Shown here: positions 24,261-36,091 of the stretch, piece after piece
Position numbering within the stretch: position 1 is the stretch's first letter
Layout of the letters: the number at the start of each line of letters is the position of its first letter
Assembly (NCBI GenBank): GCA_025024175.1
Contig: QCXZ01000041.1
Coordinates: forward strand, 15,991,786 to 16,055,785
Source of the DNA: Rhyzopertha dominica
Taxonomy: Eukaryota; Arthropoda; Insecta; Coleoptera; Bostrichidae
Length of the DNA: 64,000 bases
Reading direction: 5' to 3'
Position numbers and translations under genes: made by a program
Notes under the pieces: model-generated
Seen by the model: the letters and a program-made list of their open reading frames with translations, nothing else
Told to the model about the DNA's origin: nothing
Database searches by the model: none

Positions 24261-24620
24261 ATAATGTGAATAGACTTGCTAGGGTTTTCGGATTCTTTAT
24301 TACCGAAGATTCAGAGAGCATCTCAGGCAATAGCTAAAGAGACTTTAGTATGAAACTGTACAATAAATAAGTAGCTACTTTTAATTTTATAATGACGAAT
24401 AAGCTTTGCCAGACACTTGTACTTCCGAATTTTGTTATGCATTGCCTGTTTATTATCCACGTGTAGATGCCTTATCCACAAACAGACTAAGATTTGTCAT
24501 GTCTTCTGTAGTAGGAATATGTGTGAATTACGTAAATTTGATCACATTGGCGATTAGCTTAGGTGGATGGATACAAAATTTAGGTTACCACATCTTTCCA
24601 ACATTATCTATTGTTTGAAA
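24261..24620 (+). pseudogene. Jockey/CR1-type LINE, C-terminal part after the Penelope insertion
   Basis: Joining 21447 to 24274 across one copy of the 13 bp duplicated target gives a continuous NNVNRLARVFGFF peptide. Downstream, LCQTLVLPNF and DALSTNRLRFVMSS resemble the LINE thumb region that follows the reverse transcriptase (KxLVxPxFxY...LxxxQNxxxRFI). Reading frames are shifted, and the similarity fades near 24620. Confidence 0.65.
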
Positions 24621-25842
24621 ACTCCGTTTCTGACTATTTTATGAATAAAATTAAATTCTATTCGTTTAAGAGCTGTAAGAAATCCTAGTACTTAGTATAC
24701 CACATGTAGTTCTGCTTTTGGTCAGGTGGGTCGCTTTATGTGTAGAGGGGAGTCATGAAAAGACATTTATATGAAATATCTATAGACATCTATAGATAAA
24801 TATGCATAAGGTTATCTGAGCTGCACATGTAATGTCTCGTTTTAGGTGACTCACATTTATTTTGTCTTTGTTTCTTGGTACAGTATTGTTTCAATGTTTA
24901 CTAGTATTTACTTCAGAGTTTGTCTTGTAAAACTAGAGGAGAAAAAAATGTAGTTGTAGCCAATAGTTAACTTTCGTCACTTCCAGACAACAACTAGATT
25001 CAGGCTCTTTGTATGTACTGCTAACTTGACACTGGGTGATTTTCAATCTCTCAAAGATCTGAAGAAAGATATGGCATTCCAGTGTCATTGTAATAGCAAA
25101 GTTGTGGATTATTAAGTATATTTAATTCATTTATTTGGTACTCTCACTGACTGGCTTTAGCTACAACCATTTAAACACTTTTACTTCTAGCTAAATTACA
25201 CTTAAGAATGTCCTTTTCTTCAGATAACGATTTACTTAACGGGTACAACTTTTTTATATTTTACCTAATTTAAACTTTTTCTATGTAGCGGCCGTTGTAT
25301 TTAAGTTTAGCGTTCAGTTTTAATCACGCTTTGTCGTTTGGATTCATTTTTCATGCGAATGTGGTTTTACACGAAATTCGATAAATCAATAATGAACGAA
25401 CTTGCTCTGTGTCTACGAAGTCTACGCTTACTAACTACAAGACCACTTATCCTTTTCCCGAGAAAAACTAATCGAGATAAGTAGTTCTATGTCCGCCTTT
25501 GTTAAATTCTGCAGCCCGCCTGACCAAGAATAACTTTCAGCAACTTGGGGATACAGACAAAAGTTTCTCGTTCGATGTTTCGAATGGTCTAGACGTTTTT
25601 ATGAACACAGTAAATCAGTTTCTCCGGATACCTCTGAGACCAAGCAGAGCATGGAGAAGTGAATAACCCTGGTCAATTTTGTGCCTTAGAATAGTTAAAT
25701 AAATGTTCAGTTCGATGACATCGTGACTAACACAGAAACTAAAATAAAATCTAATTTTTTGTTTATATTTGTTAGGGCTAAATATTATATGAAATTGTAT
25801 AGCGTGATGTTTATATTTAGGAATCAAACCTAAGCCTAGGCG

Positions 25843-25873
25843 TGCTGATGAAGCCTCGAAATCGAGGGGGTAA
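25843..25873 (+). ncRNA. Possible hammerhead-like remnant with intact CTGATGA box
   Basis: CTGATGA at 25845-25851 is followed by a hairpin CCTCGA (25854-25859) / TCGAGG (25862-25867). The expected GAAAC after the hairpin is replaced by GGGTAA. The layout resembles the hammerhead region of PLE ends but is incomplete. No GIY-YIG sequence was found nearby. Confidence 0.3.
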
Positions 25874-25880
25874 TCACCGT

Positions 25881-25963
25881 GGATGTGTTTGTTCAACTGC
25901 TCGGATGTGGCCTGGATGTGTTTGGATCTGTTGAGTGGATGTGTCTGGATGTGGATGGATGTG
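25881..25963 (+). repeat. GGATGT-rich low-complexity repeat
   Basis: Irregular GGATGTG units with short interruptions. A similar block lies at 27135-27230. Open frames across both blocks (Trp-Met-Asp-Val repeats or His-Pro repeats on the other strand) are products of the repeat, not genes. Confidence 0.8.
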
Positions 25964-27134
25964 ATTTGTAAATTTGGGCATGCGCGCATGTGCATAGCCC
26001 ACAAAAAAAACTCTCAACTGCTAAAACCTGACCTAAAACCACGCGTTTCACTTCGCATTTTACGTTTGCTGACTTTTTAATAAAAATTCAAGCAGTGACA
26101 GGCAACCGTGAAAAAATTACTCAAATTTCTAATGACCATTTATGGGTGTATTTTTGGTATAAGTTACAGGGCGCCAAATAAAAATAGTACTTTTTAATGG
26201 AGAGCGTATGTACATTCTTTCAAATATATTAAAGGCAAAAGCAAACATTGACAATATTCACTTAAAACAGCAACAGTTACAACAAAGGTCTGGAATGTTT
26301 GGGCAAATTTTATGAACTTATTGATTTTTTTACTCTCCCTAAAGACAAAAGTGTTGACATAAAAAGATACGTTCGCAATATTTATGAAAAAAAAAACAAA
26401 TGATTCTCAGATCGTTGTACCTAGAAACTTGTACAATGAAATAATCTTAATTCATTCAAACAACTTGGAAGGATTAGTAAAGCTGTTGTGACAGAAAATA
26501 CTCTTGAATTTGAAACTAGTTTGGAAACAAGTGAAGATGAAGAAGGAATTGTCTTATGCAGAAGACAAAGATACCGAAAATTTGTCATTGGATGAAGATA
26601 AAAATAATAGTGCTAGTATTATGCTTGAAAACTATTACAGTCTAGTTTGATGACTGCTGGTATCTGGGTTGGAAATTTAAATCGAAGAAGTGTAGTTCGG
26701 AAAATTACAGCAAAGATATAAATAAAAAATTCATTTTTTATGTTCCATTAATTTCACAAAGCTCGCAACCTTTTTGTCTGAAAAGGGCAGATAAGCAAAA
26801 TATAAATCTTCTGAGAACCGAAATAGAGTATTTTTTAGATATATACATTCTTCGAAGACAAAGTTCTTTTGAACTATTGAAACATTCTTTTTCTTTACAT
26901 TTTTTATTATATTGTGTACGTTTAGGATTTCTTTTTTTGGCATATTTAGACATATATTTTGTAAAAAAATGTTTGCTTTGTCTATGATCTATTATTATTT
27001 TACATGTGCAAAAAGTAGCAAAGAGGGAGTCTGTAAAGTCTGTGAAACTCGGGATGTGTAAAAAGTAATTCTTGGGGTTCTCTGTCTAAATAAGTGTGGA
27101 TTAGCGTGAATAAGTCTTAATTTTTTAGGAGGTG

Positions 27135-27230
27135 TAATGGATGTGGGTGGATATATATGGATATGGGTGGATGTGGATGGATGTACACTTTTGTCCATGG
27201 ATGTATGTGGATGTGTTTGAGAAAATGGAT
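27135..27230 (+). repeat. GGATGT-rich low-complexity repeat, second block
   Basis: GTGGATG, GGATATGGGTGG and GGATGTGGATGG units, like those at 25881-25963 and in the same orientation, about 1.25 kb further on. The sequence between the two blocks is not recognised. Confidence 0.8.
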
Positions 27231-29974
27231 GAGTTTGTACAATTTTGGTACGCTCGAAATACTGAAGTAGTACTGTACGTAGATGGATCACAAGGGAGAA
27301 TAGTATTAATGACTGGAGTTGGACAAATTATCTTTTACTTCTGCGGGGCTAAAGAAGTACCAGAATGTTGCTTTTAATATGATATCTTCGATTTAGTGAA
27401 CTGGAAATTAGTAATACTAATAACAACTGTGACTGTGACTCATAGGCATACTGGTTGCAGATGTAATCTGTAAACAGTATCATCTGAATAACGATGAGAA
27501 ATGTACACAATTAATTTGCAGGTAGTATGTGCGTATATCCCTTTCCATATGTAATGTTTACAATGTAGATTATTCAAACTGGATGTCATTATGCAAAGTG
27601 ACCGATTATGGTCCATAAAAGAGACTTTATACGTGCAACCGTGCGGTAATGCAAACCTGTATCGTGGTTTAGCTTCCATGTGCCTATACTGCAACAATGT
27701 TTATAGAATGTTAACACAAACACCTTGATTTCATGGGTTGAAAATTCAAGATCGTAAAGATACTACGAGATGATTCTACACAAATGTTGAATATTTATCT
27801 TCATTTATGCATTTAACACGAGTAAGATGAAAATCTAAGCATAGAAGGAATGAAAGATTGTATCACTTGTCAGGTTCCTGGATAACGTACGTTATACCTT
27901 TGATTATTTATATTCTATATTCTGACCAACATAAAAATAAGAATACGTAGTAATGCTAGTAAATTTCGGTATTATTTCCAAATACCTAATTGTAAGTTAT
28001 ATTAATTATATTATAAATTATGAGACTCATTTTCAGCCGGTATAGCTCAATGGAGTGTCTAAATTATATTTAATACATTTTGTAATAGTTGTAAAATGTG
28101 GAAGAATTAAAAAATATCGAAGTTCCTATATGCAAACTAGAATATGATAATGCATTTTTGTCAGCCGGACCTTCGGCATCGATAGCTTCACGAAATACGT
28201 CATCGGATGTAAATTTATTCGCGTTGTGAAATGTAGATGTCCAGCGCAGAGGTCTGTTCAGTAGACGGATGACCGTCGTACCCGACACTAATTTTTTATT
28301 CTTTGTTTTGTCACTTCCATCGAATGAAGCACGAGCCTTTTTTGCTGGTTCGGTATCAATCATACGATATTCCATTAACCGATAAAACATAATCCGAGAG
28401 CGTTTTTGCGGACGAAGTTCATGCCACATTCAGAAATGAAAAAATTGCGTTACCGAAGGAAAGCCGCGAGAAATAAAATGTGTGTTAGTGCAGATATTGC
28501 ATTACATATGTGGAGGATCCGAAGTTTGTTACAAGAAAATAGTCCCCATTTCCCAAAAGAGCAAAAACTACATTACCAAGGCAAATTGAATTTGTTGGAA
28601 AAAGTGCTTTACGGCTGCGTAAGTAATGGAATTTATAAATTGGTTCCGATCTCTGCGGGGAACCCTTCGATCATGAATTATCAAGTAAGTCGTCGCATGC
28701 GATTTTAAGTTTCTGTCGTGGTATTTGCATTTCCTTCAAGATCCCAATACAGAAATTGAACGGATATTTCAACCAGCATCGGATCTCAGAAATAAATGCA
28801 GTTTACCTTAAGACAGTATACGTTTCTTTTAAGAAGTTTGATGACTTCAAAGGTTTGTAATAAACTGTAATAAACAAATGTAGATTGATACTGTTATTCT
28901 ATATGTATAAAAATATGTAAAAGCTCTCAACCACACTGTTTACTTACAAAATAAAGTGTATTTATATTGTTCTAGTAGGAATTTATATCCACTACTGTAC
29001 ATATTACAACACAATGATGATTTTACACGTCATCACAATTTAAATTTTACTACGAGTTTTTTCTAATAATAAATGAGTTACAGGGGTGCGACTATCAAAC
29101 TTATTTACCCGTTGTCTAAACAAGTCACTAGAGACTAGACGTAGTACTTGCTAATCATAAAGAATATTATTAGTATGCATCAACTAAAGTTCATTCCTAT
29201 TTATAGATTAATTGCAAAAATGTAGAAACAGACGGCACACTCCGGCGTATCATAATAAACTGCATGCAGCAAGCATCGATTTAATCATTTGTTATACGAT
29301 CAATATACTACCGCATCGACAAATAGCTGAATAATAAATGACTTCCTGTCTAATGCCTTCATTTTTAATTTATAAGCGGAATCTTCGGTTTCGCGGCAAC
29401 ACGATTTATGGAGGCGTTTCGTGAAAATAAATTGCCACATGAAGCGAGCCAGTCCTCTAATTCGAAAACAGGACATAAAATATGATTATTTCATTTAATT
29501 GTGCTAACCGTTCTGGAATACGCCACGGTAAAATTTGTCCAAATTTTAAATGAAAAGCTAGCGATTTTATAAGACTATATATAAACTAGGATTAGGATAT
29601 CGTTAAATAAGGCGAGGTAGAAGAGCAGCGCTACATATTAATTAAAGCAAAACGCTTTTTGCTTAGAGTATGTACAATATTTACAACAAAATAATATCCG
29701 GCCATTATACTATTATATTTCGCTTTATGATATTACCAAACTTTGTGTAAAGAAAAAGGTCGTTGTTATCAGACTGAATCAATGTGATTGAGCTTTACTT
29801 TAAAAATAACACTAACAGACTTGTTTACCATGTTTTAATTAACTCAACTATGTTTTGTAAGTAATATGTATTAAATAATAAGGCAATTTATTTACAGTGC
29901 CGACCGATATAGTTTTCGAAATTTATTGAATTGATGGTAACATTTTTTAGTAAACTTAAACAAGAAACACTTAG

Positions 29975-30845
29975 ATCGAAAAATGGTGAAGTTACGTGAG
30001 CGGGAAAAGATTGAAATGTTGTGAATGATTGGTATGGAGTTTGCGTGCGGACGCAGCAACAGGCAGCTCAACTATTTAATCAGGTTCAGCCCGATCGTCC
30101 TTTATCTTCACAAGCTGTGGTCAGTAGGATTGAGGCAAAATTTAGGAACTTTGGGCACGTTTGAGATTTACCTAAATCAGGTCGCCCAGGTAAACTCAAG
30201 CAGAAACAACTGAATGCCCAGAAAATTTCTGGACCTCCATTAACAACTACCAATAAGAAACGATCCTGGTTTAACATGGCAAATGCTCATTGGCTTGTTA
30301 AATGTCAGACTAACTAATGTCATAGAAACTATCTTGACCTTGGTAACTTTTGCAGGAAAACAAAAAACTTTACAGAGCTAACACCACCATGTACATTATT
30401 TTGTACAGCGCAGCCATCAACATTTTCATTACCACCATAACATCGCCATTACTATTAACATGATTGTGATAGAGCAGTAAGTAAGCGACAGAAATAACAG
30501 TGATTACATCAGCCCACAGGGAAGGAAAACTACCATCCACATAAAGTTAACCTAGTTCACGAATAATCAGAAGAAGATTTTGACACAAAAGTGGAGTTTT
30601 GTGAACAAATGCAAAATTTATGCAATTCAAATGTGACTTGCTGAAAAATATCTTCCGACGAAGCAATCTTCGATCTGAATAGTGCAGTAAATAGCCAAAA
30701 TCTTCGGTACTGGGCCACAGTATGCTCAGAAAGTTAAAGTGTGGTATGGTATTGTTGAGGGACGAATTTTGGGCCCCTATTTCTACACAGCAGTTTGTTC
30801 TGTTTTTTGTCCAAGAGCAGCTGGACGGTTTACTAACTTAATGAC
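29975..30845 (+). pseudogene. Transposase relic, DUF4817 helix-turn-helix plus DDE N-terminal half
   Basis: Starting at an ATG near 29982, broken frames give MVKLREREKIEML, then AAQLFNQVQPDRPLSSQAVV and KSGRPGKLKQKQLN. This is the order of the DUF4817 DNA-binding domain. Near 30655-30700 SSDEAIFDLNSAVN matches the first catalytic Asp motif (FSDEATF), followed by a VWYC-GTNFGPLFL piece and FVQEQLDGL near 30810-30835. The relic stops before the second catalytic Asp, the part that survives in the separate copy at 10730-11050. Frameshifts and stops are present. Confidence 0.75.
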
Positions 30846-31279
30846 AGCATATAACTTCAGCTAACGACACGCTCAAGTTTCACTCTTGATTTCATGAAAT
30901 TTATACTCTCTTGTTTTATTGAATTTATAGATTACTTTTTGAAAGCACTCTACAAATTTGTAATTAATAGAATACTCGATTGAGAAAAAGCAAATATTAT
31001 AATTTTTTCTTTAAACTTTTCTGTCGTGTAACTATATTCCAGGGTTAACTTAGTAGTTTTAATATTTCTTAGTGGACTGGTTCCAATATCTCACTGAGTT
31101 TGGCTGTTCTCTCTTTCTAAAAGGAAGCTCAAGGTCTAATAAAGAGTAAAAAATCTGAATAGAAATGACCGCAAACACAATTTTTTCTTTTGCCAGCAAC
31201 TCCACTTCATAATTGTCATCTACAACAAAAAACTAACATCTACCACGACACATAATTGAAAACTACAACACCAAGCTAC

Positions 31280-31549
31280 CTTTTCGAACACTTGTTCTTT
31301 CCCTATTGCCTCGACATTCTCACCGGTCACTTCCTTGTTCTCTTTCCGTTTCTTTTTAATTTTTCCTGGTGAACCTTCGCATTTCGCTTTTGCGCTTGGT
31401 TCGCTAGTGATCACAGGCCCAGACAGACGCAAGGTGCGCCCTGGCCTGGGAATGGCGCCCCTGTTTATTTTCAGCGGCGGGGTTCCCAGGGGAATAGGGG
31501 ACCGCCTGAAGATCCCTGGGTCCGCCGGCTGACACACGCAAGCCAGCAT
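31280..31549 (-). CDS. Candidate upstream exon of the ASPP gene (linker region) or alternative first exon
   Basis: This is a GC-rich open block in AT-rich DNA on the same strand as the ASPP exons. It can start at an ATG at 31547-31549, or follow a possible acceptor CAG at 31529-31531, which would leave 83 codons. It ends in phase 0 before a GTAGCT donor at 31274-31279, which suits the phase-0 acceptor of the 9219-9492 exon. The peptide is Pro/Arg-rich (RRSPIPLGTPPLKINRG, then RPGRTLRLSGP) and turns Lys/Glu-rich near the end (KIKKKRKENKEV). This resembles, only loosely, the linker between the RA-like domain and the coil in ASPP proteins. It could instead be a different small gene or a non-coding GC island. 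The intron to the next exon would be about 21.8 kb. Confidence 0.4.
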
Positions 31550-32220
31550 TTTAGCGCCACATCAACGACAATCGACGCTTCTGGAAAGTTCTGAGTATTT
31601 TATTTGGAACGAAGGTGGAATTACAACTTAATGATGTAAACGTGTGGTGGAAACATAAACTGCCTTCGCAAGACTTAGCGGCGTCAAAATAATGACACGC
31701 AAATGTAAAATCGTTTACGGAATATGTAAAATATTTTTTTTTATTTTCACTGACATCATTATAATAAATACTGCATTGATGCAATATAAATACAATTTGG
31801 TAGTTAAATATACATTAGGCAAGGATATTGAAGAGGCTGTCTTTATAAATACATTAGGTCTCATGTAGAAGTCTATAAGATTTTTGGGTGGACCAAATAC
31901 GTACTGCATATAAATTGGGAGCACATGGTATGGCAAGTTGATTAGCAATTTTTGCATATATGGAGTAATTAAATTTATAGGTAAACGAAAAGCTCCACAC
32001 ATGCGATATGTGTTGATTTTTGTACATAAATTATCGTACAGCGCGACAAACGAGAACTTGAGGCTAACATTCAGGCTAACATGCGTACAAGAATGAGTGG
32101 GAGAATGGAGCTCACGTTGTGTATAGTGCGCAACCATGGGCTGGTCAAATTCAGGCGCAATTTCTCCTCAGTTGAGCTGTCAGAGTCAATTATCACGTTA
32201 TCATTCGAGACACGCATATT

Positions 32221-32356
32221 GATGACATGATGCTTTACGGGCTGGTTCCCACGTTGGCTATTTGACCTTGACGTTTCGACACTCATGTCGGTGTCTTCCT
32301 CAGAAGTAGCTCTGAAACTGAAACGTGGGAACCAGCCCGGAAAACATCATGTCATC
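32221..32356. repeat. Fold-back: 35 bp arms around a hammerhead-like loop
   Basis: GATGACATGATGCTTTACGG at 32221, continuing to 32255, is the imperfect reverse complement of 32322-32356, with about two mismatches. The 66 bp loop holds the hammerhead-like motif listed separately. The arms probably derive from inverted ends of a Penelope-type element. Confidence 0.8.
32270..32303 (-). ncRNA. Hammerhead-like motif, Penelope type
   Basis: Read on the minus strand: CTGAGGA fits the CUGANGA box, then a GACAC...GTGTC stem around a CGACATGA loop, then GAAAC and GTC. All invariant core positions are kept, with one unpaired base at the foot of stem II. No GIY-YIG coding sequence is visible next to it. 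Confidence 0.55.
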
Positions 32357-33224
32357 GACAACAACCACGGAAGCCTTCAAACCAAAATACGCATACTGAT
32401 GTTTGTAAAATAATCCATTTGTAGAAAACTACTAACTACAGTGTAGCGATCAAACAAATATAAATAAATGAAGTAAATACTCACAAAAAATTATTTTAGG
32501 AGATGAAAACTGGGGCAATGATATATTAAATATTAAGAGACTACATATGTAAATATACATATATACATATATATACATATTTAATATTGAGGAAAACAAA
32601 ATCACCCGAAATGGAACCAGAAACTTTCATGTCAAATACCAACCCAAAAAAAAAACGTCTTATTTTTGCTATTTTGTTTGGATAGGTACAATCTATACAG
32701 TTTATTCAGTTATGTAATTAAAATTACCGGGTGGTGCAATAAGCGCTGCCGCAATAATTACTGTACATACAAAAGGCAAAATTGAATTTTGAAATCTCAT
32801 TATGTTGGACATATTTTATCGGAAATTATTCCATATGACAATAATGCGTTCATTTACTCTATTGAGTGCATAATTGCATAAGTAGAAAATGTTATTTCAG
32901 TTAACACAATTAATCATTTTAAGTTTAATTTCATTTACTCCTGAAGCTGCCAAACAGGGCATGCAATCCCAATAACATACTAGTAATTGCGCACGGGAAA
33001 TATTAACATTAACTGTGGGCGAGTGAAAAGATATAAATTAAGAACAATAATAACGTAAATGACAAATTAACAAATGTAATTAACTGTTTTTACAGTACAC
33101 ATCCTTTTGGGTGAAGTAAACATATAGTTGTGAGAATCATGCAATGTGAGGGTCATTGTTTATTGAAATTGGAAGTTATGTGTAGGTCCTTAATAAAACT
33201 ATCAATAAATTTCAGTGGTTATTA

Positions 33225-33575
33225 TTTTGCGACGCGTTTCGACGGGCAAAACCATATCGTCATCCTCAGGCACCAATTGAGCCGTCAGTCAAAAATCTTA
33301 GATGTCTGATATTTCAAAATTATTTTTCTGGTTCAAAGCTATTTTATTTCTATTGTGTTCAGCCTATGGATCTCCAACGCTTCAAGGTTCAATAGTTTTT
33401 TACGGTTGCTATCCTGGTGTAGGACACTTAAGTTTTTACTAATGTCAAAAGTATGCTTTTCTAATTTAAGGTGGTTAGCAATGTGGGATGTATTATTATC
33501 AACTCTTCTGTATGGTTACATATGTTCTTTCATTGGTTTGCTAAAATTTCTAATAATTTTATAAGGATTAGATAG
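33225..33575 (-). pseudogene. Penelope-like element remnant: GIY-YIG end plus 3' hammerhead-like motif
   Basis: On the minus strand the frame near 33550-33340 gives KPMKEHM, then NNTSHIANHLKLEKHTFDIS, then KKLLNLEALEIHRL. This is the second half of a PLE GIY-YIG domain (KEH...SSxAxHLxxxxHxFD...LLExLEIxR). Downstream in the same direction, 33230-33272 holds CTGAGGA, a GACG...CGTC stem and GAAACGCGTC, a hammerhead-like motif with an intact core. The reverse transcriptase part is missing. The sequence differs enough from the 21.4 kb element to be another lineage. Confidence 0.75.
33230..33272 (-). ncRNA. Hammerhead-like motif of the 33 kb Penelope remnant
   Basis: Minus strand: CTGAGGA (33263-33269), GACG/CGTC stem II, GAAAC (33236-33240), then GCGTC. 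It sits just downstream of the GIY-YIG remnant, the position seen in the full element at 21.5 kb. Confidence 0.55.
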
Positions 33576-34701
33576 TTACTTTCACGGAAATACAAATCCA
33601 CATATTTAACGGTGTAAAAGCTGGAAAATTACTGTGTCTAGTTAAAGATAAGCAAGTCGTTATTATTTATGGACGATTGAAAATATATTTGTCATGATCA
33701 TTTTGTTTTTTTTTATTTAAAGCCAAACCAACGTTTATAATATCTCAATAATAAAATTATAAGAATCTAGCTTTACGATTGTTCAAATTCACATAGAATA
33801 TAAACGTCTTGTTGATGCAACAACTTGCAGCCTCTAAGCCACTACGTTAATAACCTGGAGCGTGCAATTAAAACACGCGCTTAGTGCTAGCACTATAGCA
33901 TCACACTAATTGGCAGCTTTTATGTACACACCTAGTTCTCAGGCGGTTCTTCAATAACCAACCGAGTGTTTCCACATTTTATGTCCCAAATGGAAGTACC
34001 AGAAACAAGAGAAGATCATTAATCAAAAGAAAATTCGGGGCGATGTTTATCGACCAGTAATTATTTCGCTTCATTTTGGGAAACTTAATTCAGTCGAGAC
34101 CTTATCTCCAGTGTGTATCTGATGCCCTCGAAGGCAATTGTTCGGGGTAAAAAGCGAGTTGCTTGATTTATGTTGTGACTATCCGTGGACAAAAGCGGGA
34201 ACTCGATACGTGACCTGATACTGAACGTATTCCCTCAAAACGGAAAAGAGATATATATATCTTCCACACCTTCTACTAGAAAATAGTGTATTGTCCGTTT
34301 TCAATTTTCTAAATGCCAGCGCTAGGGTAGTAAAAGTGTAACACTGGTAGCGACTAGGCGCCCTCTTGGATTTTGAGAAAGACATGTCATTAAAAAAAAT
34401 TCGGAGAATCTACGCGGATTTTATCTAAACATTCTAGCTCAACGTGTTCAAAAGTTAGGATGAGGGGAGCGACGCAATATCTGCATTATCTTTAAGCTCA
34501 ATGAGCCTCGTTATGTTTTCTTTAAACACAAATTAGGGGTACATTATTAATAGGTATAACTGAATAAGTACTTTTAATCCATGAATGGGAATGCACAAAC
34601 CTTGTGAGAGTGCGAGTATTTATGATACTAATTCCGCTATCATTAACATTACTTGCTACTCATCTCTACATTATTTACAACTTAAGAAATATACTTAAGT
34701 G

Positions 34702-36091
34702 CATGGGCGTACCCAGCTTTTGGTCTAGGGGAGGGCAAAGCAGGAACGTCCTGTAGAGTATAATTCAACATAAATGGAAATAATAAATGTTTGTAAGATA
34801 TAGGTACTTAAGTAATTAATGAAGTATTTATTCCATGAGTAATCTTCGTGGATTTTCTGCAAGGCGACTTGAAAATCTTCTGTAAAATTAAGACCCAAAT
34901 TATTTATATGTTTTCTATGTTCACTGATCATACAAAGCCTTTTTATTACTAATTTCGTTATTGATAAACTCAGTTAGTGAGGCGCATTCAGTTTCATCGC
35001 TCTCGCGTTTAACAAAAAATGAGTTGATACATTTGATTTCGGAGAATAAAGATCCGTGATCCACATAATGTATAATGATATCAAACGAAGCGCCAAAGGA
35101 ACATAAATTTCACCTTAAAAGTTCTACTAATAGGAGCACGATTTCTGATTCAGAATTAACACATATCAAAGACTACAGTTTCAACTTCTCACGCCAGAAG
35201 TTAGAAATTCAAGCCGGGAGTTCATATGTATAGGGGCTAAAGATACAATTGTAGTAAATTTTACTCCCCAGGGAAAGAGATTCGATGGATAACTAACATT
35301 ATTAAAACTCAGAATGACAAATGCCTCAGCATTATACGTCAAGCTAACCTTCTTAGATCGCCAGTGCATTGCTCTCAAAAATTAACCGACTACTTAATAT
35401 TTTAACCAAATTAAGTTTCATTTAAATAAACTGAAATATATTTAATTGCATTTTTAACAACACACCGGGTTTTAATTCGTGCTGATAATGGTTTTACTGG
35501 ATTCCTAAAACTTATTTTAAATAAATTGTCTTTGATAAGCGTGAGTTCGGATGGATTTTTAGTTTTTTTTTGGTTTTTTGTATTAATTGTTAAAATGTAA
35601 TGTGAGTTTAGAAATTTGGTACAAAAGTTAGAGTTATCACCAAAGATATGACGAATATATAACAGTAGTTAGCTGAACAATCTTTATAGAAAAAGGTAGA
35701 AGAGCTAAACTAAGCAGAAATCGTGTTATGACTCACCCTGACCAAGATAGTCTTTTAAAGCTATATCCACCCTAAGACAACGATTCGTAGCAACAATGAT
35801 GTTGCAGTTACAGCTTCAAAACGCACATGGCATCGATTAAACTTGGAAACCATTTGACAACGACTTATTAGAGAAGGTCATTTGTAATAATCAAATATGA
35901 GTTCTGGATGAAAATTGTAAAATACACTTGTCCATAAATTTTACTGTATTTACAATCTTGTAAATAAGACGATTTTTAGATGTACACAAATAATTAACCA
36001 GCTAAATGTATGGGAAATTGGAAGGGCCCAGAGTTGGCAACCCAGGTCCAGGGGGGGCAGCTGCCCCCCCCCCCTCTTCGGTACGCCCATG
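34702..36091. mobile_element. 1.39 kb TIR element with 8 bp target duplications (hAT or P type)
   Basis: Ends are CATGGGCGTACC at 34702 and its exact reverse complement GGTACGCCCATG ending at 36091. Flanks are CTTAAGTG (34694-34701) and CTTAAATG (36092-36099), an 8 bp duplication with one mismatch. Just inside the ends are G-rich (TGGTCTAGGGGAGGGCA) and C-rich (a run of 13 C around 36065) tracts in inverted relation. CA starts with 8 bp duplications fit hAT or P superfamilies. The inside shows only short frames with no transposase I recognise, so it is probably non-autonomous or internally decayed. Confidence 0.75.

Larger units (their letters stand above)
24621..29974. other. Intron, no supported gene
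   Basis: Contains the GGATGT blocks and the possible hammerhead remnant. Two partly overlapping frames at 28070-28429 (minus, 119 codons) and 28406-28708 (plus, 100 codons) are GC-richer than their surroundings but unrecognised. Frames at 26200-26650 (plus) look like worn element coding sequence of unknown type. Confidence 0.45.

Noticed and set aside
25615..27377. Frames with Trp-Met-Asp or His-Pro repeats
   Set aside because: Products of the GGATGT repeat, not protein-coding genes.
28043..28053. TAGCTCAATGG, a perfect tRNA/SINE A-box
   Set aside because: No B-box (GGTTCGAATCC-like) follows in the next 100 bp and no cloverleaf can be drawn, so it is not called a tRNA or SINE.
35690..35930. 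Possible transposase piece inside the 34.7-36.1 kb element
   Set aside because: The Arg-rich start and spacing recall Tc1-type helix-turn-helix linkers, but no catalytic motif or sustained similarity could be followed.
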